Assembly (NCBI GenBank): GCA_022432975.1
Contig: CM039508.1
Coordinates: 13,982,954 to 14,046,953, forward strand
Source: Begonia masoniana
Lineage: Eukaryota > Streptophyta > Magnoliopsida > Cucurbitales > Begoniaceae
Direction: 5' to 3'
DNA: 64,000 nt
Made by a program: the position numbers and the translations under genes. How positions within the stretch are numbered: position 1 is the stretch's first letter; each line of letters starts with the position of its first letter. This document shows positions 24,101 to 37,232 of the stretch, piece after piece. Below the pieces are notes generated by a model that had not been told where the DNA came from, ran no database searches, and saw only the letters and a list, made by a program, of their open reading frames with translations.

Positions 24101-27100
24101 TTTATTACTCGTCCATGAAGGTTATTGGGTCCTCAATACACGTCGCTCTCATCACATCAAGTTAAAACCTTGAATGTGAAATGCATAACTTAGGTTATAA
24201 CCACAAGTCATGCAACACTCAACCTCATTTGCTTGATACGTTCAGCTCTTTTGGAGCAAATCGATTGAAGTAAAGATTCTTATACTTCATCAAACGCATT
24301 AGTAAGTCTTAATTACTCGTCCACGAAGGTTATTGGGTCCTCAATACAAGTCGTTCTCATCACTTCAAGTAAAAACATTGAATGTGAAATAGATAACTTA
24401 GGTTCTAACCACAAGTCATGTAACACTCAACCTCATTTGCTTGATACGTTCAGCACTTTTGGAGCAAATCGATTGAAGTAAAGTTTCTTATACTTCATCA
24501 AACGCATTACTAAGTCTGAATTACTCGTCCATGAAGGTTATAGGTTACTCAATACACGTCGTTTTCGTCACTTCAAGTTAAAACCTTGAATGTGAAATGC
24601 ATAACTTAGGTTCTAACCAAAAGTCATGTAACACTAAACCTCATTTGCTTGATACGTTCAGCTCTTTTGGAGCAAATCGATTGAAGTAAAATTTCTTATA
24701 CTTCATCAAACGCATTACTAAGTCTTAATTACTCGTCCACGAAGGTTATTAGGTACTCAGTACACGTCATTCTCATCACTTCAAGTTAAAACCTTGAATG
24801 TGAAATGGAAAACTTAGGTTCTAACCACAACTCATGTACCACTCAACCTCATTTGCTTGATACCTTAATCTCTTTTGGAGCAAGTCAATTTAAGTAATGT
24901 TTCTTATACTTCATCAAACGCATTACTAAGTCTGAATTACTCGTCCATGAAGGTTATTGGGTACTCAATACACGTCGTTCTCGTCACTTCAAGTAAAAAC
25001 TTTGAATGTGAAATGCATAACTTAGGTTCTAACCACAAGTCATGTAACACTCAACCTCATTTGCTTGATACGTTCAGCTCTTTTGGAGCAAATCGATTGA
25101 AGTAAAGTTTCTTATACTTCATCAAACGCATTACTAAGTCTGAATTACTCGTCCATGAAGGTTATTGGGTACTCAATACACGTCGTTCTCGTCACTTCAA
25201 GTAAAAACTTTGAATGTGAAATGCATAACTTAGGTTCTAACCACAAGTCATGTAGCACTCAACCTCATTTGCTTGATACGTTCAGCTTTTTTGGAACAAA
25301 TCGATTGAAGTGAAGTTTCTTATAATTCATCAAACGCATTACTAAGTCTGAATTACTCGTCCATGAAGGTTATAGGTTATTCAATACACGTCGTTTTCGT
25401 CACTTCAAGTTAAAACCTTGAATGTGAAAAGCATAACTTAGGTTCTAACCACAAGTCATGTAACACTAAACCTCATTTGCTTGATACGTTCAGCTCTTTT
25501 GGAGCAAATCGATTGAAGTAAAGTTTCTTATACTTCATCAAACGCATTACTAAGTCTTAATTACTCGTCCACGAAGGTTATTAGGTACTCAGTACACGTC
25601 ATTCTCATCACTTCAAGTTAAAACCTTGAATGTGAAATGGAAAACTTAGGTTCTAACCACAACTCATGTACCACTCAACCTCATTTGCTTGATACCTTAA
25701 TCTCTTTTCGAGCAAGTCGATTTAAGTAAAGTTTCTTATACTTCATCAAACGCATTACTAAGTCTGAATTACTCGTCCATGAAGGTTATTGGGTACTCAA
25801 TACACGTCGTTCTCGTCACTTCAAGTAAAAACTTTGAATGTGAAATGCATAACTTATGTTCTAACCACAAGTCATGTAACACTCAACCTCATTTGCTTGA
25901 TACGTTCAGCTCTTTTGGAGCAAATCGATTGAAGTAAAGTTTCTTATACTTCATCAAACGCATTACTAAGTCTGAATTACTCGTCCATGAAGGTTATTGG
26001 GTACTCAATACACGTCGTTCTCGTCACTTCAAGTAAAAACTTTGAATGTGAAATGCATAACTTAGGTTCTAACCACAAGTCATGTAGCACTCAACCTCAT
26101 TTGCTTGATACGTTCAGCTTTTTTGGAACAAATCGATTGAAGTAAAGTTTCTTATAATTCATCAAACGCATTACTAAGTCTGAATTACTCGTCCATGAAG
26201 GTTATTGGGTACTCAATACACGTCGTTCTCATCACATCAAGTAAAAACTTTGAATGTGAAATGGATAACTTAGGTTCTAACCACATGTCATGTAACACTC
26301 AACCTAATTTGCTTGATACGTTCAGCTCTTTTAGAGCAAATCGATTGAAGTAAAGTTTCTTATACTTTATCAAACGCATTACTAAGTCTTAATTTCTCGT
26401 CCATGAAGGTTATTGGGTCCTCAATACACGTCGTTCTTATCACTTCAAGTAAAAACCTTGAATGTGAAATGGAAAACTTAGGTTCTAACCACAAGTCATG
26501 TAACACTCAACCTCATTTGCTTGATACGTTCAACTCTTTTGGAACAAATCTATTGAAGTAAAGTTTCTTATACTTCATCAAACGCATTACTAAGTCTTAA
26601 TTACTCGTCCATGAAGGTTATTCGGCACTCAACACACGTCGTTCTCATCACTTCAACTAAAAACCTTGAATGTGAAATGGATAACTTAGTTTCTAACCAC
26701 AAGTCATGTAACACTCAACTTCATTTGCTTGATACGTTCAGCTCTTTTGGAGCAAATCAATTGAAGTAAAGTTTCTTATACTTCATCAAACGCATTACTA
26801 AGTCTTAATTACTCGTCCATGAAGGTTATTGGGTCCTCAATACACATCGTTCTCATAACATCAAGTTAAAACCTTGAATGTGAAATGCATAACTTAGGTT
26901 CTAACCACAAGTCATGTAACACTCAACCTCATTTGCTTGATACGTTCAGCTCTTTTGGAGCAAATCGATTGAAGTAAAGTTTCTTATACTTCATCAAACG
27001 CATTACTAAGTCTGAATTACTCGTCCATGAAGGTTATTGGGTACTCAATACACGTCGTTCTCGTCACTTCAAGAAAAAACTTTGAATGTGAAATGCATAA

Positions 27101-27499
27101 CTTAGGTTCTAACCACAAGTCATGTAACACTAAACCTCATTTGCTTGATACGTTCAGCTTTTTTGGAACAAATCGATTGAAGTAAAGTTTCTTATAATTC
27201 ATCAAACGCATTACTAAGTCTGAATTATTCGTCCATGAAGGTTATTGGGTACTCAATACACGTCGTTCTCATCACATCAAGTAAAAACTTTGAATGTGAA
27301 ATGGATAACTTAGGTTCTAACCACATGTCATGTAACACTCAACCTAATTTGCTTGATACGTTCAGCTCTTTTAGAGCAAATCGATTGAAGTAAAGTTTCT
27401 TATACTTCATCAAACGCATTACTAAGTCTCAATTTCTCGTCCATGAAGGTTATTGGGTCCTCAATACACGTCGTTCTCATCACTTCAAGTAAAAACCTT

Positions 27500-29162
27500 G
27501 AATGTGAAATGGAAAACTTAGGTTCTAACCACAAGTCATGTAACACTCAACCTCATTTGCTTGATACGTTCAGCTCTTTTGGAGCAAATCGATTGAAGTA
27601 AAGTTTCTTATACTTCATCAAACGCATTACTAGTCTTAATTACTCGTTCATGAAGGTTATTAGGTCCTCAATACACGTCGTTCTCATCACTTCAAGTAAA
27701 AACCTTCAATGTGAAATGGATAACTTAGGTTCTAACCACAAGTCATGTAACACTCAACCTCATTTGCTTGATACTTTTAGCTCTTTTGGAGCAAATCGAT
27801 TGAAGTAAAGTTTCTTATACTTTATCAAACGCATTACTAAGTCTTAATTACTCGTCCATGAAGGTTATTGGGTCCTCAATACACGTCGTTCTCATCACAT
27901 CAAGTTAAAACCTTGAATGTAAAATGCATAACTTAGGTTATAACCACAAGTCATGTAACACTCAACCTCATTTGCTTGATACGTTCAGCTCTTTTGGAGC
28001 AAATCGATTGAAGTAAACTTTCTTATACTTCATCAAACGCATTACTAAGTCTTAATTACTCGTCCGTGAAGGTTTTTGGGTACTCAATACACGTCGTTCT
28101 CGACACTTCAAGTAAAAACCTTGAATGTGAAATGCATAACTTAGGTTCTAACCACAAGTCATGTAACACTCAACCTCATTTGCTTGATACGTTCAACTCT
28201 TTTGGAGCAAATCGATTGAAGTAAAGTTTCTTATACTTCATCAAACGCATTACTAAGTCTTAATTACTCGTCTATGAAGGTTATTGGGTACTCAATACGC
28301 GTCGTTCTCGTCACTTCATGTAAAAACCTTGAATGTGAAATGGAAAACTTAGGTTCTAACCACAAGTCATGTAACACTCAACCTCATTTGCTTGATACGT
28401 TCAACTCTTTTGGAGCAAATCGATTGAAGTAAAGTTTCTTATACTTCATCAAACGCATTACTAGTCTTAATTACTCGTTCATGAAGGTTATTAGGTCCTC
28501 AATACACGTCGTTCTCATCACTTCAAGTAAAAACCTTGAATGTGAAATGGATAACTTAGGTTCTAACCACAAGTCATGTAACACTCAACCTCATTTGCTT
28601 GATACTTTTAGCTCTTTTGGAGCAAATCGATTGAAGTAAAGTTTCTTATACTTTATCAAACGCATTACTAAGTCTTAATTACTCGTCCATGAAGGTTATT
28701 GGGTCCTCAATACACGTCGTTCTCATCACATCAAGTTAAAACCTTGAATGTAAAATGCATAACTTAGGTTATAACCACAAGTCATGTAACACTCAACCTC
28801 ATTTGCTTGATACGTTCAGCTCTTTTGGAGCAAATCGATTGAAGTAAAGTTTCTTATACTTCATCAAACGCATTACTAAGTCTTAATTACTCGTCCGTGA
28901 AGGTTTTTGGGTACTCAATACACGTCGTTCTCGACACTTCAAGTAAAAACCTTGAATGTGAAATGCATAACTTAGGTTCTAACCACAAGTCATGTAACAC
29001 TCAACCTCATTTGCTTGATACGTTCAACTCTTTTGGAGCAAATCGATTGAAGTAAAGTTTCTTATACTTCATCAAACGCATTACTAAGTCTTAATTACTC
29101 GTCTATGAAGGTTATTGGGTACTCAATACGCGTCGTTCTCGTCACTTCATGTAAAAACCTTG
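27500..29162 (+). repeat. Tandem duplicate of a four-monomer block (2 x 831 bp)
   Basis: Copies at about 27500-28330 and 28331-29162. The marker actagtcttaattactcg, which lacks one base of the monomer, occurs at 27629 and 28460. The following markers, acttttagctcttttgg and gaaggtttttgggtactc, repeat at the same spacing. Confidence 0.85.
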
Positions 29163-30089
29163 AATGTGAAATGGATAACTTAGGTTCTAACCATAAGTCA
29201 TGTAACACTCAACCCCATTTGCTTGATACGTTCAGCTCTTTTGGAGCAAATCGATTGAAGTAAAGTTTCTTATACTTCATCAAACGCATTACTAAGTCTT
29301 AATTACTCGTCCACGAAGGTTATTGGGTCCTCAATACACGTCGTTCTCATCACTTCAAGTAAAAACCTTGAATGTGAAATAGATAACTTAGGTTCTAACC
29401 ACAAGTCATGTAACACTCAACGTCATTTACTTGATACGTTCAGCACTTTTGGAGCAAATCGATTGAAGTAAAGTTTCTTATACTTCATCAAACGCATTAC
29501 TAAGTCTGAATTACTCGTCCATGAAGGTTATAGGTTACTCAATACACGTCGTTTTCGTCACTTCAAGTTAAAACCTTGAATGTGAAATGCATAACTTAGG
29601 TTCTAACCACAAGTCATGTAACACTAAACCTCATTTGCTTGATACGTTCAGCTCTTTTGGAGCAAATCGATTGAAGTAAAGTTTCTTATACTTCATCAAA
29701 CGCATTACTAAGTCTTAATTACTCGTCCACGAAGGTTATTAGGTACTCAGTACACGTCATTCTCATCACTTCAAGTTAAAACCTTGAATGTGAAATGGAA
29801 AACTTAGGTTCTAACCACAACTCATGTACCACTCAACCTCATTTGCTTGATACCTTAATCTCTTTTGGAGCAAGTCGATTTAAGTAAACTTTCTTATACT
29901 TCATCAAACACATTACTAAGTCTGAATTACTCGTCCATGAAGGTTATTGGGTACTCAATACACGTCGTTCTCGTCACTTCAAGTAAAAACTTTGAATGTG
30001 AAATGCATAACTTAGGTTCTAACCACAAGTCATGTAACACTCAACCTCATTTGCTTGATACGTTCAGCTCTTTTGGAGCAAATCGATTG

Positions 30090-32160
30090 AAGTAAAGTTT
30101 CTTATACTTCATCAAACGCATTACTAAGTCTGAATTACTCGTCCATGAAGGTTATTGGGTACTCAATACACGTCGTTCTCGTCACTTCAAGTAAAAACTT
30201 TGAATGTGAAATGCATAACTTAGGTTCTAACCACAAGTCATGTAACACTAAACCTCATTTGCTTGATACGTTCAGCTTTTTTGGAACAAATCGATTGAAG
30301 TAAAGTTTCTTATAATTCATCAAACGCATTACTAAGTCTGAATTACTCGTCCATGAAGGTTATTGGGTACTCAATACACGTCGTTCTCATCACATCAAGT
30401 AAAAACTTTGAATGTGAAATGGATAACTTAGGTTCTAACCACATGTCATGTAACACTCAACCTAATTTGCTTGATACGTTCAGCTCTTTTAGAGCAAATC
30501 GATTGAAGTAAAGTTTCTTATACTTCATCAAACGCATTACTAAGTCTTAATTTCTCGTCCATGAAGGTTATTGGGTCCTCAATACACGTCGTTCTCATCA
30601 CTTCAAGTAAAAACCTTGAATGTGAAATGGAAAACTTAGGTTCTAACCAGAGGTCATGTAACACTCAACCTCATTTGCTTGATACGTTTAACTCTTTTGG
30701 AGCAAATCGATTGAAGTAAAGTTTCTTATACTTCATCAAACGCATTACTAAGTCTTAATTACTCGTCCATGAAGGTTATTCGGCACTCAACACACGTCGT
30801 TCTCATCACTTCAACTAAAAACCTTGAATGTGAAATGGATAACTTAGTTTCTAACCACAAGTCATGTAACACTCAACTTCATTTACTTGATACGTTCAGC
30901 TCTTTTGGAGCAAATCAATTGAAGTAAAGTTTCTTATACTTCATCAAACGCATTACTAAGTCTTAATTACTCGTCCATGAAGGTTATTGGGTCCTCAATA
31001 CACATCGTTCTCATAACATCAAGTTAAAACCTTGAATGTGAAATGCATAACTTAGGTTCTAACCACAAGTCATGTAACACTCAACCTCATTTGCTTGATA
31101 CGTTCAGCTCTTTTGCAGCAAATCGATTGAAGTAAAGTTTCTTATACTTCAACAAACGCATTACTAAGTCTGAATTACTCGTCCATGAAGGTTATTGGGT
31201 ACTCAATACACGTCGCTCTCGTCACTTCAAGTAAAAACTTTGAATGTGAAATGCATAACTTAGGTTCTAACCACAAGTAATGTAACACTCAACCTCATTT
31301 GCTTGATACGTTCAGCTTTTTTGGAACAAATCGATTGAATTAAAGTTTCTTATAATTCATCAAACGCATTACTAAGTCTGAATTACTCGTCCATGAAGGT
31401 TATTGGGTACTCAATACACGTCGTTCTCATCACATCAAGTAAAAACTTTGAATGTGAAATGGATAACTTAGGTTCTAACCACATGTCATGTAACACTCAA
31501 CCTAATTTGCTTGATACGTTCAGCTCTTTTAGAGCAAATCGATTGAAGTAAAGTTTCTTATACTTCATCAAACGCATTACTAAGTCTTAATTTCTCTTCC
31601 ATGAAGGTTATTGGGTCCTCAATACACGTCGTTCTCATCACTTCAAGTAAAAACCTTGAATGTGAAATGGAAAACTTAGGTTCTAACCACAAGTCATGTA
31701 ACACTCAACCTCATTTGCTTGATACGTTCAACTCTTTTGGAGCAAATCGATTGAAGTAAAGTTTCTTATACTTCATCAAACGCATTACTAAGTCTTAATT
31801 ACTCGTCCATGAAGGTTATTCGGCACTCAACACACGTCGTTCTCATCACTTCAAGTAAAAACGTTGAATGTGAAATGGATAACTTAGTTTCTAACCACAA
31901 GTCATGTAACACTCAACTTCATTTGCTTGATACGTTCAGCTCTTTTGGAGCAAATCAATTGAAGTAAAGTTTCTTATACTTCATCAAACGCATTACTAAG
32001 TCTTAATTACTCGTCCATGAAGGTTATTGGGTCCTCAATACACATCGTTCTCATAATATCAAGTTAAAAACTTGAATGTGAAATGCATAACTTAGGTTCT
32101 AACCACAAGTCATGTAACACTCAACCTCATTTGATTGATACGTTCAGCTCTTTTAGAGCA
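30090..32160 (+). repeat. Tandem duplicate of a five-monomer block (2 x 1040 bp)
   Basis: The marker cggcactcaacacacgtcg is at 30781 and 31821, and the marker cagcttttttggaac at 30273 and 31313, both 1040 bp apart. The same block appears earlier around 25.3-27.4 kb. Confidence 0.85.
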
Positions 32161-32981
32161 AATCGATTGAAGTAAAGTTTCTTATACTTCATCAAACGCA
32201 TTACTAAGTCTGAATTACTCGTCCATGAAGGTTAGATACACGTCGTTCTCATCACTTCAATTTAAAACCTTGAATGTAAAATGGATAACTTAGATTCTAA
32301 TAACAAGTCATGTAACTCTCAACCTCTTTTGCTTGATACGTTCAGCTCTTTTGGAGCAAATCGATTGAAGTAAAGTTTCTTATATTTCATCAAACGCATT
32401 ACTAAGTCTTAATTACTCGTCCATGAAGGTTATTGGGTACTCAATACACGTCGTTCTCGTCACTTCAAGTTAAAACCTTGAATGTGAAATGCATAACTTA
32501 GGTTCTAATCACAAGTCATGTAACTCTCAACCTCATTTGCTTGATACGTTCAGCTCTTTTGGAGCAAATCGATTAAAGTAAAGTTTCTTATACTTCATCA
32601 AACGCATTACTAAGTCTTAATTACTCGTCCATGAAGGTTATTGGGTACTCAATACACGTCCTTTTCATCACTTCAAGTTAAAACCTTGAATGTGAAATGG
32701 ATAACTTAGGTTCTAACCACAAGCCATGTAACATTCAATCTCATTTGCATGATACGTTCAGCTCTTTTGGAGCAAATCGATTGAAGTAAAGTTTCTTATA
32801 CTTCATCAAACGCATTACTAAGTCTGAATTACTCGTCCATGAAGGTTATTGGGTACCCAATACACGTCGTTCTCATCACATCAAGTAAAAACCTTGAATG
32901 TGAAATGGATAACTTAGGTTCTAACCACAAGTCATGTAACACTCAACCTCATTTGCTTGATACGTTCAGCTCTTTTGGAGC

Positions 32982-32986
32982 AAATC
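32982..32986 (+). repeat. E3 target site duplication, left
   Basis: AAATC, repeated at 33809-33813. The restored target is the normal monomer stretch gcaaatcgattgaag. Confidence 0.88.
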
Positions 32987-33808
32987 TGATGAGAACCACG
33001 GGTATATGAAACCCGAGACCCTTCAACAACGCGGAATTAGAAACTCAGGAACGCCTGTGAAATCAAGTATAAGGAACTTGACCCCAATCGAACCTTGCCG
33101 ACTGAACCAAAGTTATCAAACAAGGAGCTTGACCCGTAACCAAACTTGTGGTTAGAACCAAAGCTATCAAGTTGATCTTTCAAGTTTTGACTGGAAGAAG
33201 ATCTAGTTCTTCACAAAGAACAAAAGAGAAAATTCTCATAAAGAGTAACTCAAAATCATGTATATTGCTTTATAATGTTGAAGCGCCTATGTCTTTAAAT
33301 AGACTACAAAATATCCTAAAAGTAATTAGGAAATATTACTAAAACGATAATTAGGAAACTTTCTAAAACAATACTTAGGAAAACTTTCTAAATCTATGAT
33401 TATGAAAGCTTTCTAAAACTATAATTAAGAAACTTTCTAAAACTATAATTAAGTAACTTTCTAAAACTATAATTAAGAAACTTTCTAAAACTATCTTTAC
33501 GAAACTTTCTAAAATTACGCGATCCAACCCACTGTAGAAACATTTGAGAAGTAGTCCAATAATCTTTCAACGTGTGCTTGATCCTCCATTTATGCTTCAC
33601 CTTGAAGAATGTCATAATGTAAGGGAATGCTAAATTGAAGATGTTGATCTCCGTAAAACATGTTTCTCCATGAATAACTACAATATTTTGACATTGATGT
33701 TTGTCTTTGTTCTTGAGCTTGGTCGCACCTTGATTCACATTAAGGCCTCCTTTGTTAGATGGATTATTATCCTTGACATTAGGCTTCGACCTATCTTGGT
33801 TCGTATCA
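32987..33808 (-). mobile_element. E3: solo LTR related to the E1 LTR
   Basis: 822 bp bounded by TG and CA with a perfect 5-bp TSD and no internal region, so a solo LTR left by recombination between two LTRs. On the minus strand it aligns with the E1 LTR in its 3' part (shared words aaggaacttgaccccaatcg and gaaccaaagttatca in the plus-strand reading). A possible TATA box (TATTTAAA on the minus strand) is at 33294-33301. A 24-bp minisatellite lies inside. I did not find the PITRAKAK-type tail here. Confidence 0.88.
33350..33517. repeat. Minisatellite of about 24 bp in E3 LTR
   Basis: About seven units of the type aaactttctaaaactataat, degenerate at the left end and regular at the right. Minus-strand reading of this tract gives a repetitive FRKLLNYS peptide, which I take as chance. 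Confidence 0.85.
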
Positions 33809-34208
33809 AAATCGATTGAAGTCAAGTTTCTTATACTTCATCAAACGCATTACTAAGTCTGAATTACTCGTCCATGAAGGTTATTGGGTACTCAATACAC
33901 GTCCTTCTCGTCACTTCAAGTAAAAACCTTGAATGTGAAATGCATAACTTAGGTTCTAACCACAAGTCATGTAACACTCAACCTCATTTGTTTGATACGT
34001 TCAGCTCTTTTGGAGCAAATCGATTGAAGTAAAGTTTCTTATACTTCATCAAACGCATTACTAAGTCTTAATTACTCGTCCATGAAGGTTATTGGGTACT
34101 CAATACACGTCGTTCTTATCACTTCAAGTTAAAACCTTGAATGTGAATTGGATAACTTAGGTTCTAACCACAAGTCATGTAACAACTCAATATCATTTGC
34201 TTGATACG
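33809..34208 (+). repeat. Satellite type A, about two monomers
   Basis: Continues the interrupted monomer after E3 and ends at ttgcttgatacg, where the E4 3' LTR begins. Confidence 0.93.
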
Positions 34209-34833
34209 TGATGCGAACCCTTTGGGTGCAAACCCTTAGAACCCTCACAAGATGGAAAGGAACCCCAGAAACTAAGAAATAGAGTAGGTGATCGAAGAGA
34301 AACCCGTAGGAAACTATGTCCTAAAAACCTAAACTCCTAAATGAAACAACAAGTTGATCAATTCTTGCTGAGTTTGGTTTGGTTCATTCAAGAACAAAGA
34401 GGAGAATACTTTACAATGCATTCACAAAAAATAATAGCTTCTTTTATAGTAGGCATAAAAGAAACCCTAAAATAACCCAAAAATAGCCCAAATTCGTTTG
34501 GCCCATTAACACAAGTCTTTGGGCATGGAAAAACACTAAATATAATAAACTTGAACTAAGAAAGCCAAATACCAAATCTTCCCATAAAGTAATATATCTT
34601 CTCAAGCTGAATTCTCTTCATTTAAGGCTTCGATAAGTGTGTAATAACGTTGAAAACTTCCTTCTTCATTTTGAGCAATCTTTTCAACATAAAGTAAGTT
34701 TTGAATAGCCTTTTGAAATGCTTTAGCTCGAGCTCTTGTCAATGGACCTTGTGGTAGTTGTATTGAATCCTCTTTAGCCATTGATGTATCCTCTTGATTT
34801 GCTTCTATAGAATCCCCCTCTTCAAGCCTATCA
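34209..34833 (-). repeat. E4 3' LTR
   Basis: 625 bp, TG at 34209 and CA at the other end (plus-strand tatca ending 34833). It lacks 23 bp present in the 5' LTR upstream of the TATA-like cttttata (34441-34448 in plus-strand reading). It encodes the last part of the polyprotein. Confidence 0.9.
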
Positions 34834-36104
34834 TTCCCTCCCTCCTCAAAAGGATTCGACCTCAAATCAGATCCTACATCAAAGGGAGATAAATCTGCAA
34901 CATTAAAAGTAGAAGAAATGTTATGTTCGCCTCGTAGATCCAATGAGTAAGCATTGTCGTTGATCCTTTTCAAAACTTGGAATGGCCCGTCGCCACGTGG
35001 AGCTAGTTTTGATCGCCTTTTTTCGGGAAACCTTTCCTTTCTCATATGCACCCAAACCCAATCACCCGGTTCAAAAACAACTTTTTTTCTTCCTTTATTA
35101 ACTCAAGCAGCAACCTGTTTGTTTCTTTTCTCAATGTGCTCATGAACTTTTGCATGGATGCGTTTCACAAGTTCTGCCTTCTTTTTTCCATCCAGACTAC
35201 TCAATTCATTCATAGGTATCTCAATCAAATCCAAAGGAGTTAGTGGATTAAAACCATATACAATTTCAAAAGGTGAAAAATGTGTTGTGTTGTGAACAGT
35301 TCTGTTATATGAAAATTCAACCAATGGCAAACATTCTTCCCAAGATTTCAAGTTCTTACCTACAACACTGCACAATACCTGTATGAGTGTTCGATTAACA
35401 ACCTCAGTTTGTCCATCCGTTTGAGGATGACACGTTGTAAAAAAGAAAAGTTTAGTCCCTAACTTACCCCATAAAACCTTCCAAAAGTAACTTAGAAATT
35501 TCACATCTCTATCTGATACAATAGACTTAGGAACACCATGTAAACGCACAATATCTCGAAAGAAAAGATTTGCAATATGTGTAGCATCATCAGTCTTGTG
35601 ACAAGCAATGAAATGTGCCATTTTGCTGAATCTATCCACAACCACAAAAACAGAATCATGTCCATTTCTAGATCTAGGCAATCCCAAAACAAAATCCATA
35701 CTAATATGCACCCATGGCTCACTAGGAACAGGGAGCGGAGTATATAAACCATGAGGTTGAATCTTAGATTTTGCCTTTCTACATGTCACACAACAATCAC
35801 AAAAACGTACAACATCTCTTTTCATTTTTGGCCAATAAAAATGTTCATTTAAAATGTCAAGTGTACGTTTAGTTCCAAAATGACCCATCAAACCTCCACA
35901 ATGAGCTTCATGCACTAATAACTCACGCATAGAACTTACTGGAATGCAAAGTTTATTTTCCTTAAACAAAAACTTATCATGCTTATAGAATTTCCCAAAT
36001 CCACCTTTACTACATAAACCATATACTTTAGCAAAATCCAAATCATTCTCATACAGATCAATTAAATATGAGAACCCCATCATTTTAGCACTCAACGAAT
36101 TCTA
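34602..36104 (-). pseudogene. pol: E4 integrase and LTR-encoded tail
   Basis: Integrase joins element DNA to the target. The zinc-binding part has [13 protein letters not shown] followed by [11 protein letters not shown]. The catalytic core has [19 protein letters not shown] and TDGQTEVVN, giving the D, D and E residues. The C-terminal part reads RINDNAYSLDL and STFNVADLSPFDVG. Past the polypurine tract the frame continues 232 bp into the 3' LTR with GPLTRARAKAF and ends at 34602. TGA at 35103-35105 and TAG at 36102-36104 interrupt an otherwise single frame. The form NVADLSPF, with no chromodomain after it, is what leads me to CRM rather than Reina or Tekay. Confidence 0.87.
34834..34847 (-). 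promoter_or_regulatory. E4 polypurine tract
   Basis: Minus-strand GAGGAGGGAGGGAA directly before the 3' LTR. Confidence 0.8.
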
Positions 36105-37232
36105 TAGAGCGTACCTGCGAGAAAGTGCATCTGCCACAACATTCTCCTTGCCTTGTTTATACTTTATTACATATGGAAACGTCTCTATAAACTGCATCCA
36201 CCTTGCATGTCTTTTGTTTAACTTATTTTGACTTTTCAAATGCCGCAAGGATTGATGATCAGTGTGGATAATGAACTCCTTGGGCCATAAATAATGATGT
36301 CATGTTTCCAAAGATCGAACCAATACATATAACTCCTTATCGTAAGTTGGATAATTCAATGTAGCTCCACTTAACTTCTCACTAAAGTAAGCTATAGGAC
36401 GCTTTTCTTGTATTAACACAGCTCGAATTCCAACACCTGAAGCATCACACTCAAGCTCAAAAGCAACAGAAAAGTTAGGCAACGCTAGAACGGGTGCAGT
36501 ACACAATTTTTCTTTTACTAATTCAAAAGACTTACTTTGTTCTTCTCCCCAATAAAAATCAACATTCTTTTTAATAACTTCAATGAGGGGTGCAGCAATG
36601 GTGCTGAAGTTCTTAAAAAAACGCCTATAAAATGAAGCCAAACCATGAAAACTTCTTACCTCCTTGATTGACTTAGGTGTTGGCCAATCCATGATTGCCT
36701 TAATCTTTTCCTTGTCTACCTTTGTACCATCAGCACTAATCACATAACCAAGGAAAACAACACTATCCAAACAGAACACACACTTTTGAAGGTTAGCATA
36801 CAATTTTTGTTCTCTAAGAACATTAAGTACACATTTAACATGTTTAGCATGCTCATCAACAGATCGACTATAAATCAATATATCATCAAAATACACAACA
36901 ACAAACTTCCCAATGAATGCTCTTAAAACATAATTCATTAAATGTATAAAAGTGCTAGGTGCATTTGTTAAACCAAAAGGCATAACTAGCCATTCATACA
37001 AGCCAAACTTTGTTTTAAATGCTGTTTTCTATTCATCTCCTTCTCTCATCCTAATTTGATGATATCCACTTTTAAGATCGATTTTACTAAAAATGTTTGC
37101 ATCATGCAACTCATCTAACAAGTCATCTAAACGAGGTATGTGATAGCGATACTTTACCGTGATGTTGTTTATAGCTCTGCAATCAACACACATTTGCCAA
37201 CTCCCATCTTTTTTTGGAACTAGAAGAACTGG
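36105..37232 (-). pseudogene. pol: E4 reverse transcriptase (C-terminal part) and RNase H
   Basis: RT resumes after the nested LTR with [21 protein letters not shown] and [12 protein letters not shown], then TAG at 37029-37031. It continues with [25 protein letters not shown] and the catalytic YFDD at 36882-36893. RNase H shows [30 protein letters not shown] at 36300-36302, then [12 protein letters not shown] and [10 protein letters not shown]. The frame is constant throughout, so only nonsense changes disable it here. Confidence 0.88.
37228..37232 (+). repeat. E5 target site duplication, left
   Basis: ACTGG, repeated at 37913-37917. Removing the LTR and one copy restores the RT reading frame of E4. 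Confidence 0.93.

Larger units (their letters stand above)
21171..32986 (+). repeat. Satellite array, type A, clean, with higher-order repeats
   Basis: About 57 head-to-tail monomers, nearly all exactly 208 bp (for example ttaggttcta at 28141, 28349, 28556, 28764 and 28972). Monomers differ by diagnostic variants that recur at multiples of 208: blocks of four (831 bp), five (1040 bp) and a long block of about 20-24 monomers (offset 4990 bp, later 4160 bp). This is recent segmental amplification. Confidence 0.95.

Noticed and set aside
24875..30095. Two nearly identical 76-residue frames (24875-25105 and 29865-30095)
   Set aside because: Chance open reading of satellite monomers; they are identical because the array block is duplicated.
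21171..32986. CRISPR-like or regulatory array
   Set aside because: No repeat-spacer alternation; the whole 208-bp unit repeats head to tail. A plant satellite explains it.
33400..33825. 141-residue minus-strand frame with repeated FRKLLNYS
   Set aside because: It is the E3 LTR and its 24-bp minisatellite read through; no known domain and no start context.
32980..33830. Host gene fragment between satellites
   Set aside because: TG/CA ends, a perfect 5-bp TSD and similarity to the E1 LTR identify a solo LTR.
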